Assembly (NCBI GenBank): GCA_964370005.1
Contig: CAYJGR010000003.1
Location: forward strand, 26,134-90,133
From: Heteroruminococcus sp964370005
GTDB lineage: Bacteria; Bacillota; Clostridia; Oscillospirales; Ruminococcaceae
Direction: 5' to 3'
DNA length: 64,000 nucleotides
Shown: positions 9,534-16,611 of the stretch, piece by piece
Position numbering within the stretch: the first letter of the stretch is position 1
Layout of the letters: each line of letters opens with the position of its first letter
The notes under the pieces: model-generated
Seen by the model: only the letters and a program-made list of their open reading frames with translations
What the model was told of the DNA's origin: nothing
Databases searched by the model: none
Translations under genes and position numbers: made by a program

Positions 9534-9678
9534 CGAGTTCATCCCCGTCGTTAAAAAAATCGGCTTCGCCTTGTCCTTTGTCCACTCTGGACATCCACTG
9601 TCTGTAAGCAATATAATCATCCACCGAACCGGTCTGACAAAAATGACGCCAAAATCCATCTTGCTTTGGGCCAGTCAT
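9481..9678 (-). CDS. yqzL: YqzL-like small protein
   Basis: A 65-residue protein containing FWRHFCQTGSVDDYIAYRQW, which matches the YqzL pattern (aromatic N-terminus, TG-S/N-x-D-x-Y). YqzL is a short conserved protein of unknown function normally encoded between era and recO in Firmicutes, as here. GGAGGTGCATTTCT precedes the ATG, a strong ribosome site. The C-terminal 40 residues are charged, extend beyond the usual length of about 47, and overlap recO in another frame. Confidence 0.75.
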   Translation of the reverse strand: MTGPKQDGFWRHFCQTGSVDDYIAYRQWMSRVDKGQGEADFFNDGDELDANNDRWSGCKTEEYRG

Positions 9679-9820
9679 AGAAATGCACCTCCAATTTTTT
9701 GAAGATAGCGGTATATCCCGCTGTGATTAGGCTTTGCTAAACACTCATTTCTATAACAGGTAATGCTTGCATCCTTTGGCACAATTTACACTTGACAAGC
9801 GACCATATCGGTGCATATCG

Positions 9821-10303
9821 CTACAAATCAAATTTCATAAAGACAGTGCCCTCTATAGGGCTGTCGTTGTAGCACTCGGTATCATAAAATCCATAACTTT
9901 TATATAGGGTGATAGCGCTTTTTAAAGACGGAAGTGTGTCTAAAAACATGTATTTATACCCGATATGGCGGGCATCCTCTATCACTTTTTCCACCAACAT
10001 ACCGCCTATACGCTTGCCACGAAACTGCGGTTTTACATACAACCGTTTCATTTCACAATTTTCATTATCAAGCTTTCTAAGCGCGATACACCCCGCCAAT
10101 TCCCCATCGTGATAAGCTCGATAAAGTCGACCGCTCGGCAGTCCGTACTTTTTGGTCAAATCATGCAATTCTTTATCGTAATTTTGAATGTCGAGATATT
10201 TCTTAAACGTGGGGTCATGTTCAAGGAGCATACCTATGTACTGCTCAAACAGCTCAACGACTTCGCTTAAATTTTTATAAGACAGTTTTAGCGTGATCCC
10301 CAC
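9821..10303 (-). CDS. GNAT-family N-acetyltransferase
   Basis: A 160-residue acetyltransferase with the acetyl-CoA loop PQFRGKRIGGMLVEKVIEDA preceded by CEMKRLYVKP, and the C-terminal DTLPSLKSAITLYKSYGF, all classic GNAT elements. The substrate cannot be told. The chosen start is GTG 10303, which has GGAGG 8 nt upstream. The upstream frame to 10366 overlaps era and lacks a ribosome site. Even so, the ribosome site and start lie within the last codons of era (stop at 10332), so the two are translationally close. It is an addition to the usual era-recO order. Confidence 0.85.
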   Translation of the reverse strand: MGITLKLSYKNLSEVVELFEQYIGMLLEHDPTFKKYLDIQNYDKELHDLTKKYGLPSGRLYRAYHDGELAGCIALRKLDNENCEMKRLYVKPQFRGKRIGGMLVEKVIEDARHIGYKYMFLDTLPSLKSAITLYKSYGFYDTECYNDSPIEGTVFMKFDL

Positions 10304-10331
10304 AGCGACGTCCTCCAAAGCATTCCGATGT

Positions 10332-11243
10332 TTAATTATACCCAAAACTGCGCATAATCTGCTCACGATTGCGCCAATCTTCCTTGACCTTGACCCAGCA
10401 CTTGAGATTTACCTTTATTTGAAAAAAGCGTTCGAGTTCAGACCTTGCTGAGGTGGCAATGCGCTTGAGCATCACCCCATTTTTGCCGATTATCATCCCC
10501 TTGTGGTTCTCACGCTCGCAGTATATATAGCAGTCAATTTCAAGTATATCCTCACCCTCACGGGTCACACGTTCCGACATATTCTCTACCACCACCGCCG
10601 TGCCGTGGGGGATCTCGTCGTGTAAATTGCGCAAAAGTTTCTCACGCACCATCTCGGAGGCGATCACCTTCTCAGGTTGGTCGGTGATGGACTCATCATC
10701 AAAATAATGTGGTCCCGGCTTTGCAAAGCTGTATAGAAGTGTAAGAAGTTCCTGCACGCCCTCCCCGGTCTTTGCCGACAGCGGGAATATATGTGCAAAG
10801 TCATAGGCCTCGGATAAGGCCGAAATTTGGGCGAGCAAAGGAGATTTATCCCCAAGCAAATCGACCTTGTTTATAACCGCTATGGCCGGCACCTTGCGCT
10901 GTGCAAAGTTTTTTATAAGCTCGGCCTCGGGGGGGCCTATCTGCTTGCCGGCTTCCATCATGAGTATAACCACATCGACATCGCCCACCGACTCCCTCAC
11001 CTGCTTGACCATATAGCGTGAAAGCTCTGTGCGGGGCTTGTGAAATCCCGGAGTGTCGGCGAACACCAGTTGTACCTCATCCTTGGTGAGCACCCCTGTA
11101 ATGCGTGTGCGGGTGGTTTGGGGTTTTTCGGATACTATGGCGATTTTTTCCCCTATCATGGCATTTAGCAGTGAGCTTTTGCCCACATTGGGGCGCCCCA
11201 CAAGTGCTATAAAGCCCGAGGAAGTTTTGTTTTGTGTATGCAT
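10332..11243 (-). CDS. era: GTPase Era
   Basis: A 303-residue Era with the G1 loop GRPNVGKSSLLN, G3 DTPGFHKP, G4 NKVD and a C-terminal KH domain ending in the KVNLKCWVKVKEDWR pattern. The KH loop GKNGVMLK is present. Era binds the 3' end of 16S rRNA and acts in 30S subunit assembly. GAAAGG lies 8 nt before the ATG. It is in the conserved ybeY-dgkA-era-recO order. Confidence 0.97.
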   Translation of the reverse strand: MHTQNKTSSGFIALVGRPNVGKSSLLNAMIGEKIAIVSEKPQTTRTRITGVLTKDEVQLVFADTPGFHKPRTELSRYMVKQVRESVGDVDVVILMMEAGKQIGPPEAELIKNFAQRKVPAIAVINKVDLLGDKSPLLAQISALSEAYDFAHIFPLSAKTGEGVQELLTLLYSFAKPGPHYFDDESITDQPEKVIASEMVREKLLRNLHDEIPHGTAVVVENMSERVTREGEDILEIDCYIYCERENHKGMIIGKNGVMLKRIATSARSELERFFQIKVNLKCWVKVKEDWRNREQIMRSFGYN

Positions 11244-11305
11244 ATATTTTCCTTTCGTTGTGTGACTACGGTTATATTCTTATGTCAACCTGTAAAACAG
11301 TCGCC

Positions 11306-11788
11306 TTACGAACCGGCGACTGGATGCTTTTTCTGATTATATTTTGGCCAGTAGAACACAAAAACTACCCCCAGCACCCCCAAAATGAAGGGGGGCAACA
11401 GGGTTGTGGGTGTCTGCATAAAGCCCTTGAGTATGTCAAGCAGCACAGCGGGGCGCCACAATATAGCCATTCCCACGCATACACTCGTCAGCGCACTGAG
11501 AAGCACCCCCGCCGCCGCCACATCCTTGGCCACTCTGGCCAGCGCATGATAACTGCGAGTGTGCAAATCCACCAGCACCTCCACCGCTGTGTTGGTTATC
11601 TCGGCCACCAACACCATCCCCATGGCAAAAAACAGGATGGCATACTCACTGCCGGTCAGCTCATAATGGCCTGTAAGCCATATCATCAGCGCCACAGCCG
11701 TGAGGTGTATGCGCAAATTGCGCTCACCCTTTATGCAAAACCAAAGTCCGCGAAATGCATAGCGAAAGCTATCGCCCAATCGGCGCAA
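11306..11788 (-). CDS. dgkA: Diacylglycerol/undecaprenol kinase family protein
   Basis: A 160-residue membrane protein with the DgkA signature AEITNTAVEVLVDL and flanking transmembrane helices. In Gram-positives this family mainly phosphorylates undecaprenol. The C-terminal 40 residues add one more hydrophobic segment compared with the usual 120-130 residues. The only in-frame start after the upstream stop is TTG 11788. A GGGGGAG site lies rather far (17 nt) upstream, so initiation is uncertain. The gene follows ybeY by 27 nt. Confidence 0.88.
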   Translation of the reverse strand: MRRLGDSFRYAFRGLWFCIKGERNLRIHLTAVALMIWLTGHYELTGSEYAILFFAMGMVLVAEITNTAVEVLVDLHTRSYHALARVAKDVAAAGVLLSALTSVCVGMAILWRPAVLLDILKGFMQTPTTLLPPFILGVLGVVFVFYWPKYNQKKHPVAGS

Positions 11789-11815
11789 CTTGTGTACTAT
11801 ACTTACTCCCCCTCA

Positions 11816-12310
11816 CTACTCAAGCACATAGCTCGAGTCACGAGTCAGACCCAAACTGGCAAGCACCGACTCCTCTTTTTCCCTCATGCGCACCGTTTCA
11901 ATCCCTTGTTGGTGGTCATACCCCAACAGATGAAGCATAGAGTGAACCGTCAAAAATGCGATCTCCCGCCGCAAACTGTGCCCGTAATTTTCGGCCTGTG
12001 CATGTGCCTGTTCAAGTGAGATAACAATATCCCCGAGCATTTTTGCGCCGGTTTCGGGATTTGTATCATATTTCCCATCCGTCCCAAGCGGAAATGACAA
12101 CACATCTGTAGGCGTGTCAATATTTCGATGTTCCGCATTGAGTTGGCGAATTTGTGGGTTGTCCAAAAAGCTCACACTCACCTCTGCCGAACCAACAAAG
12201 TCCTCGGCGATAAGCACCGCCGTGCAACAACGGCGAATAAGTAGCCGTGTGCCAGTTGGCACCTTAGAGGTGCGTTGTCTGTCTGAAATAATTACCTTAA
12301 CCTTTTCCAT
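11816..12310 (-). CDS. ybeY: Endoribonuclease YbeY
   Basis: A 164-residue YbeY with the zinc-binding motif HSMLHLLGYDH (HxxxHxxxxxH) near the C-terminus and TDVLSFPLG in the core. YbeY is a metal-dependent RNase used in 16S rRNA maturation and ribosome quality control. ATG 12310 is preceded by GGAAGGG. The longer frame upstream lies inside phoH and was rejected. The start overlaps the phoH stop by 14 nt, so the two are translationally coupled. Confidence 0.95.
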   Translation of the reverse strand: MEKVKVIISDRQRTSKVPTGTRLLIRRCCTAVLIAEDFVGSAEVSVSFLDNPQIRQLNAEHRNIDTPTDVLSFPLGTDGKYDTNPETGAKMLGDIVISLEQAHAQAENYGHSLRREIAFLTVHSMLHLLGYDHQQGIETVRMREKEESVLASLGLTRDSSYVLE

Positions 12311-13280
12311 AACTACCCTTCCTTTTTTTCTCCTCGCTATAGTTTTCATATGCTCGTACAATCTCCTGTACCAGTCGATGACGAACAACGTCCTTCTCGG
12401 AGAACCGCACAATGGCTATGTCCTCCACCTGCCGCAGTACCTTTGAGGCCTCCACAAGCCCTGATTTGTGTGTATCAGGCAAATCAATTTGGGTTATGTC
12501 GCCCGTTATAACCGCCTTGGAACCAAAGCCTAAGCGGGTTAAAAACATTTTCATCTGTTCGGGGGTGGTGTTCTGCGCCTCGTCTAAAATTATAAACGAA
12601 TCGTCAAGCGTTCGCCCCCTCATATATGCCAGAGGCGCCACCTCTATATTGCCTCGCTCCAGATATCTCTGATAATTCTCAGCACCAAGCATATCAAAAA
12701 GCGCATCATAAAGGGGTCTTAAATACGGATCAACCTTATTTTGCAAATCCCCCGGCAAAAAACCAAGTTTCTCGCCGGCCTCCACAGCCGGTCGGGTGAG
12801 TATGATGCGGTTGACCTCCTGCGCCCTAAACGCCCTGACCGCCATAGCCACCGCCAAATAGGTCTTGCCGGTGCCGGCGGGACCTATGCCGAATGTGATG
12901 GTATTGTCCTTTATTCCCTGTATATATTTACCCTGTCCCACCGTCTTGCTTTTTACCGGCTTACCACGGGAGGTTATGCACAGAACATCACTGCCCACCG
13001 AACGCAGTGCCTCCTCCTGACCATCCCGCACAAGACTGATGGTGTAGCGCACAAGGTGATCGGTCATCTCCTCACCGCGCTCTATGCATCCCAATAATTC
13101 CTGCACCGTGCGCACCGCTGTGGGGACATTCTCGGCCTGACCGCTCACCTTGATCTCGGTGCCACGGCAAATAATCGATACACCGAAATGCTCCTCCACC
13201 AGTCGTATGTTCTCATCATAATTGCCAAACAACGACAGTGCGTGTTCCATTCGGTCTATATTTACAATCTGTTCTATCAT
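12297..13280 (-). CDS. phoH: PhoH-like ATPase
   Basis: A 327-residue PhoH protein with an N-terminal KH-like region and a RecA-like ATPase: Walker A GPAGTGKTYLA, Walker B SFIILDEAQN. In Firmicutes the gene is part of the yqfC-yqfD-phoH-ybeY order, and the protein is thought to act in RNA metabolism. In many relatives a pgpH (7TM-HD) gene sits between phoH and ybeY; here it is absent and the two genes overlap. Confidence 0.95.
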   Translation of the reverse strand: MIEQIVNIDRMEHALSLFGNYDENIRLVEEHFGVSIICRGTEIKVSGQAENVPTAVRTVQELLGCIERGEEMTDHLVRYTISLVRDGQEEALRSVGSDVLCITSRGKPVKSKTVGQGKYIQGIKDNTITFGIGPAGTGKTYLAVAMAVRAFRAQEVNRIILTRPAVEAGEKLGFLPGDLQNKVDPYLRPLYDALFDMLGAENYQRYLERGNIEVAPLAYMRGRTLDDSFIILDEAQNTTPEQMKMFLTRLGFGSKAVITGDITQIDLPDTHKSGLVEASKVLRQVEDIAIVRFSEKDVVRHRLVQEIVRAYENYSEEKKRKGSYGKG

Positions 13281-13357
13281 AGGCAGGCTTTCTTCCTCTT
13301 TGCTTTAACTTGATGGTATTACGTTTATTATACCACATTTTGGTGATTTGTATATTA

Positions 13358-14527
13358 TTATTCTGTAAATATTTCTTGCTGCAGGGCAATATTTTCCTCC
13401 AATTCATACATAATTCGCATGGTATAAACCCCATTTTCCAGTTCAGCCTCCTCATGACTGCTTAAAATTGTGGCCTCACCCAATAGTTCCTCCGCCAAAA
13501 CAGCCATCTTATTTTCGGCATCCCGCTCGGCTTGCATGGGGCTTAGAGTGATGGGAATTTGCTCAGTCAGTATGTACTGCCTTGTCACAATGCCAATAGG
13601 CAGCGTTTGCCCTAAAATTACAAACGGGGTCTCCATGCGCTCCAATTTAAAGTTTCCCTGTGGCGGGCGGCCTATCCACAACGGCAGTTCGGTATTCCCA
13701 AAATATATACTATATCTCCTTAAAACCCCTCTGTACTCGGTCGTGGTCTGCTCTATGGGAACCTGCACCTCCAGTTCCCGCTCGGTACGGGCTATCACCG
13801 TAGCTCGGGCCGCCACAAGGTGCATATCACGGTTTTTATCCTCTACCACACCGCTTACAAGCACATCCCCCTTGGCCACGGCATCCCCCTGTGCCACCAT
13901 GGTTTGGCCAACATACACCTGCATGGACACAATCTGTCCCGAACTGCCCGCCACGACATTGCATGGGGTGTCGCTGTCCAGTCGTTCGGGAGGCATAACC
14001 CTCTCCTGCACCTTGACATCGACCTGTGTGCCACGTATGTTTACCGCCACCCATCCAATCTGCTCAAAATGCATCATAAGCCGGCGCTCGACACTGCGCA
14101 CCTCCACCCCACTGCGTACCGCTCCGACATAAACCCCCAAGTTTTCAAGTTGCTCTAACACCTCCCTCTCCTCGAGTGTCACAAGCCCCTCGACCGAAAT
14201 ATCCCACAAAAACACATTTGACAGCAGTAGTGCCACCACACAAAAAAAAGCCCCTATCAAAACACCCCATCTTTTTTTGTGGCGACCGAGTAAAAACGGT
14301 AGACCCATCCGCTTTTGCACACGCATTTTGACCTTCGATTTTTTGGCACAGTGGCGCAGTTTTGGGTAGAGTGTCGCCCATGTGTGAAATTCATACCCCT
14401 CACCGGTTTTTTTACTGCCCCACAGCGCATAACCCCTTGTGGCACAGAGATTCATAAACCGCTCGGGGAAACGCCCCACAACCGAGAAAATAACCGTGCC
14501 CCTTAAAAACCTTATAAGTTTTCTCAT
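13358..14527 (-). CDS. yqfD: Sporulation protein YqfD
   Basis: A 389-residue YqfD: a short cytoplasmic N-terminus with the family block LCATRGYALWG, one membrane segment at about residues 87-108 (GVLIGAFFCVVALLLSNVFL), then an extracytoplasmic region. In Bacillus, yqfCD is transcribed by sigma-E in the mother cell and yqfD is needed for engulfment-stage development. AGGGGGG precedes the ATG. It lies 12 nt after yqfC. Confidence 0.92.
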   Translation of the reverse strand: MRKLIRFLRGTVIFSVVGRFPERFMNLCATRGYALWGSKKTGEGYEFHTWATLYPKLRHCAKKSKVKMRVQKRMGLPFLLGRHKKRWGVLIGAFFCVVALLLSNVFLWDISVEGLVTLEEREVLEQLENLGVYVGAVRSGVEVRSVERRLMMHFEQIGWVAVNIRGTQVDVKVQERVMPPERLDSDTPCNVVAGSSGQIVSMQVYVGQTMVAQGDAVAKGDVLVSGVVEDKNRDMHLVAARATVIARTERELEVQVPIEQTTTEYRGVLRRYSIYFGNTELPLWIGRPPQGNFKLERMETPFVILGQTLPIGIVTRQYILTEQIPITLSPMQAERDAENKMAVLAEELLGEATILSSHEEAELENGVYTMRIMYELEENIALQQEIFTE

Positions 14528-14539
14528 GTCGCCCCCCTG

Positions 14540-14848
14540 TTACCGCTCGAACTGTATGGATGCAATCTCACCCGTCACCACCGCTGTTGACACGCTAAGG
14601 CATCTAAGCTCCAAATTTTTCCCACTAAAACACACAGTTCGCCCCGAGCACCCCAGCCTTATATGTTCATCGCTATAGGCCAGTACACCCTTGCACCCCT
14701 CGAGTACGGCTTGACTGGTACCTATCACTTCGAGATGACTCCCCGGCAAAAACGCATTTTTTTGTTCCTCTAAAAAACGCCCCAACCCCTCGGTCATCCC
14801 CTTTGTGCGTCGGGGGGGCTTAAAACTCGATTTTTTATGTGATGACAC
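14540..14848 (-). CDS. yqfC: Sporulation protein YqfC
   Basis: A 102-residue protein of the YabP/YqfC family, recognisable from HLEVIGTSQAVLEGCKGVL and the C-terminal VVTGEIASIQFE. The start is GTG 14848, which has GGGAGG 7 nt upstream; the frame extends 7 codons further without a ribosome site. It is the first gene of the yqfC-yqfD-phoH-ybeY group and faces ylbJ. I found no convincing sigma-E promoter for it. Confidence 0.88.
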   Translation of the reverse strand: MSSHKKSSFKPPRRTKGMTEGLGRFLEEQKNAFLPGSHLEVIGTSQAVLEGCKGVLAYSDEHIRLGCSGRTVCFSGKNLELRCLSVSTAVVTGEIASIQFER

Positions 14849-14967
14849 GCTGTTTCCTCCCTTTGGCAAACCCTCGAAATACCTTACCTATATATCATGG
14901 TATGCAGTATGTACTTTGTCCTAAAACCTCACCCATCTCAAAGGCGTCTCCCCTACATAATTGTGAC

Positions 14968-14997
14968 GCATTATGCCCCCTATCCCCCACATACAAT
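14968..14997 (+). promoter_or_regulatory. Sigma-E-type promoter candidate for ylbJ
   Basis: GCATTAT (14968-14974), a 15-bp spacer and CATACAAT (14990-14997). The -10 matches the Bacillus sigma-E consensus exactly and the -35 at five of seven positions. ylbJ is a sigma-E gene in Bacillus, so orientation and target fit. The predicted leader (about 150 nt) contains hairpins at 15025-15049 and 15066-15085 and a terminator-like one next to the gene. Confidence 0.55.
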
Positions 14998-15092
14998 TAT
15001 TAAAAACATCTACACATAGGGGTTGTTAGCGTGAAAAATTTACGCTAACACATTATTTCTATGGCCTCGCCCTAGGACGGGCGAGATGCCGA

Positions 15093-15120
15093 AAAAACCT
15101 CCATTCTGCCGGAGGTTTTT
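15093..15120 (+). terminator. Terminator-like hairpin in the ylbJ leader
   Basis: AAAAACCTCC (15093-15102) and GGAGGTTTTT (15111-15120) form a 10-bp perfect stem with an 8-nt loop and its own T tract. It sits 38 nt before the ylbJ start, inside the leader predicted from the sigma-E promoter. It could end a short RNA, or act as an attenuator. Confidence 0.6.
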
Positions 15121-15157
15121 CAAAACTATTTGTGCTGTGCACAGAATGGAGATTATT

Positions 15158-16303
15158 ATGCTCTCACTCTCACAAGCAAAACCAATAACTTTAACTGTTT
15201 TAGTGCTGATATTGGCCGCATCACTACTACTTCTGCCCCATGCCGCTTTGCAGGGCATGAGGGAGGGGCTGGAATTATGTGCCGTGACCCTCATCCCCTC
15301 CCTGTTCCCCTTTATGGCCATATCCTGCTTTGTCGCCACAAGCTCGGTGGGTCAGTTTCTTTCAAAACTTTTCTCTGTGCTCACCCGCCGCTGGCTACGC
15401 CTGCCACCCTGCATGGGTGCGGTGGTGCTAATGAGTTGGATAGGCGGCTACCCCGTGGGGGGACGCATGATGGCCGGGCTTTTAGAGGATGGATATATCA
15501 CCACAGAACAGGCCATGCGTTGCCTTAAATTCTGTATCTGCCCCGCACCCTCATTTGCTATTTTGGCCGTGGGGGTGGGACTGCTGGGCAGTGCCACGGC
15601 GGGCGGTGTGATTTATGCCTGTCACGTATTTATCGGCCTGCTTTTGGGCGGATGGTATGCCCGTACCGCCAAGGCCTCCCCACCCGATGCCAAAACCCCA
15701 ATCCCCACACCATTGTCGGCCAATCTCGCCCTCATAGACAGCGTCGCATATGCCATCCAGAGTATGCTCATAATCTGCGGATTTGCCCTGCTATTTTCCA
15801 CACTGGTCTCTCTTATGCAAGTGGTGGGGATTATGGCCACATTTGACAACCTCATTTTGGCCGTCTCACAGGGGTTTGTGCCGGCAGGGGTGGGCAGTGC
15901 GTTTCTTTCGGGCACACTCGAGATCACCTCCGGCCTGTTTGTCTCCCAAAACCTACCCTACTATGCCCTATGTGTGCTTGTACCCTTTCTCCTCTCCTTC
16001 GGCTCGCTGTCGGTCATGCTACAGATTGCCGCCTGTATGCGTGGGCATAAAATCTCCATGTCGGCCGTGATGCGCTCCCGCTTTATCCACGGTGTGCTCA
16101 CCTCAGTGATGGCCGCCCCCCTGCTTTGGCGCATAGCCCCCGCACAGTGGGTCTCGATCACCACCGCCCAACCCCTTACAGAACCTTCCACCCTCCTATC
16201 CACCGTGGGACTACTCTGTATGTCGGCCATGCTACTACAAAGCCTGTGGACCTACCCCCTGCCACAAAAAATAAAAAACACGCCTCAAAATGATAAAAAT
16301 TAA
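15158..16303 (+). CDS. ylbJ: Sporulation integral membrane protein YlbJ
   Basis: A 381-residue polytopic membrane protein with the YlbJ pattern: GYPVGGRMMAGLLEDG followed by CICPAPSFAI, and eight or so hydrophobic segments of the Gate-domain type. In Bacillus, YlbJ is a mother-cell sigma-E protein needed for heat-resistant spores. The start ATG 15158 has GGAG 6-7 nt before it. The upstream frame runs through the terminator-like hairpin and was rejected. It is divergent from yqfC. Confidence 0.88.
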   Translation: MLSLSQAKPITLTVLVLILAASLLLLPHAALQGMREGLELCAVTLIPSLFPFMAISCFVATSSVGQFLSKLFSVLTRRWLRLPPCMGAVVLMSWIGGYPVGGRMMAGLLEDGYITTEQAMRCLKFCICPAPSFAILAVGVGLLGSATAGGVIYACHVFIGLLLGGWYARTAKASPPDAKTPIPTPLSANLALIDSVAYAIQSMLIICGFALLFSTLVSLMQVVGIMATFDNLILAVSQGFVPAGVGSAFLSGTLEITSGLFVSQNLPYYALCVLVPFLLSFGSLSVMLQIAACMRGHKISMSAVMRSRFIHGVLTSVMAAPLLWRIAPAQWVSITTAQPLTEPSTLLSTVGLLCMSAMLLQSLWTYPLPQKIKNTPQNDKN

Positions 16304-16325
16304 CATGGTTTGTCCTTAAAATATA

Positions 16326-16334
16326 TGCTATAAT
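16326..16334 (+). promoter_or_regulatory. Extended -10 promoter candidate
   Basis: TGCTATAAT (16326-16334) is a perfect extended -10. No good -35 is present 16-18 bp upstream, as is usual for this type. It predicts a short leader before the small cysteine-rich gene at 16366 and probably also serves the amidase gene behind it. Confidence 0.5.
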
Positions 16335-16365
16335 CTAAATAAGTGTAGTTTAAGGGGATAAACAT

Positions 16366-16584
16366 ATGGCAAAGTACAAATATTTCGGCAAACGAATAGA
16401 CCCCGCCTGCTCCCACTGTCTTCATGCCCACACCGTTAAAGGCTCCAAAAAAATAAGCTGTCAGCACAGCGGATTTGTCGAGCCTTTTCATAGTTGTCGC
16501 CTTTATGAATACGACCCCATAAAGCGAGTTCCCACCCCCCATAGATTTTTACCCGACTTTGAGTCGGAAGATTTTAAGGTTTAG
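16366..16584 (+). CDS. Small cysteine-containing protein of unknown function
   Basis: A 72-residue soluble protein. Visible are DPACSHCLHAHTVKG, then KISCQHSG and HSCRLYEYDP, giving four cysteines and several histidines that could bind a metal. Short proteins of this pattern occur in Clostridia without a known role. AAGGGG precedes the ATG, and an extended -10 promoter lies just upstream. The gene ends 27 nt before the large amidase, so the two are probably cotranscribed. Confidence 0.65.
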   Translation: MAKYKYFGKRIDPACSHCLHAHTVKGSKKISCQHSGFVEPFHSCRLYEYDPIKRVPTPHRFLPDFESEDFKV

Positions 16585-16611
16585 CTCTACTTGCCAACAC
16601 AGGAGGATATC

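Noticed and set aside
14849..14930. Sigma-E promoter for yqfC (minus-strand CATACCAT)
   Set aside because: No -35 match occurs at 13-15 bp upstream, so a single -10-like octamer in AT-rich DNA is not enough.
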